In this document: one piece after another, positions 12,907 to 13,035 of the stretch
Position numbering within the stretch: the first letter of the stretch is position 1
Layout: every line of letters starts with the position of its first letter
Assembly (NCBI GenBank): GCA_034435315.1
Contig: DAOTYB010000061.1
Location: forward strand, 1-13,035
Direction of reading: 5' to 3'
Length of the DNA stretch: 13,035 nt
From: VGOB01 sp034435315
GTDB lineage: Bacteria; Chloroflexota; Anaerolineae; UBA4142
Translations under genes and position numbers: made by a program
Notes under the pieces: generated by a model
Told to the model about the DNA's origin: nothing
The model's database searches: none
The model's input: the letters and a program-made list of their open reading frames with translations, nothing else

Positions 12907-13035
12907 AGCAGGTGTGCACAAGTCTCTTCCGTCATCGGAAGGTTACAGTGCTCGTTGTTTCGCCGTTGTTGTACGGGCGAAAAAAATCTTTCGTTCCTAC
13001 GGGACAAACCCCTCTCATCCCCCTGCCCCCTGCTC
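12907..13035 (-). repeat. Composite repeat, copy B2 (inverted, runs off the window end)
   Basis: Read on the minus strand it gives the end of a core hairpin (GAGCAGGGGGCAGGGGGATG), GAGAGGGG, an AAAGATTTTTTTCGCCC hairpin, CGTACAAC, and finally GGAAGAGACTTGTGCACACC (12930-12911). This order and sequence match B1 from about 10306 to 10428. It ends directly at the ribosome-binding site of the membrane/spermidine-synthase gene, so that gene's whole visible upstream region is repeat. No consensus promoter is seen in it. Confidence 0.85.

Overview
The window reads as a chromosomal segment of a GC-rich bacterium. The best guess is Chloroflexota, Anaerolineae or a relative, possibly from a metagenome assembly. 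This rests on three things: a mevalonate-pathway decarboxylase in a bacterial context, a fused membrane/spermidine-synthase-like protein, and abundant intergenic heptamer arrays and palindrome clusters of a style I associate with that phylum. The assignment is inference; there is no rRNA or tRNA to anchor it. I see no CRISPR array, transposase, tRNA or prophage gene.

Layout. Positions 1-242 hold an intergenic palindromic repeat (copy A1). Positions 243-4856 (+) form a probable operon: a PaaI-like hotdog thioesterase, a DUF1537 four-carbon acid-sugar kinase that overlaps it by ATGA, a PdxA/PdxA2 dehydrogenase, and a Bacillus-type dihydroxy-acid dehydratase (IlvD). The two inner gaps are filled by a degenerate 7-bp tandem repeat, and one array runs into the kinase reading frame. 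A perfect hairpin at 4860-4888 separates ilvD from a convergent class B penicillin-binding protein (4884-6989, -), which has a MecA-like N-terminal domain. Between the PBP and a GHMP decarboxylase (7094-8077, +) lie two good divergent sigma70-type promoters; the decarboxylase transcript is predicted to be essentially leaderless. A second, inverted copy of the first repeat (A2) follows at 8129-8345. Next come an HD-domain protein (8463-9017, +) and an XdhC-family protein (9002-10078, -) whose 3' ends overlap by 16 bp. A 555-bp non-coding block (10079-10633) contains hairpins, repeat B1 and a 133-bp MITE-like element. The last pair is a SAM methyltransferase (10634-11368, +) convergent with a fused membrane/spermidine-synthase-like protein (11375-12892, -). 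The window ends inside another inverted repeat copy (B2).

How the genes may work together. The kinase plus PdxA2 pair matches the known route in which DUF1537 kinases phosphorylate D-threonate or D-erythronate and PdxA2 oxidises the product towards dihydroxyacetone phosphate. IlvD would serve branched-chain amino-acid synthesis, unless it has been recruited as an acid-sugar dehydratase. The decarboxylase supplies isopentenyl units; a Lys-to-Asn change at a phosphate-contacting position leaves open that it uses mevalonate 5-phosphate. The PBP is a peptidoglycan transpeptidase. XdhC would mature a molybdenum hydroxylase not encoded here.

The most unusual material is non-coding: a modular repeat family with a shared palindromic core, covarying stems, two different tails, and a GGAAAAGACTTTTGCACACC-like motif close upstream of several start codons.
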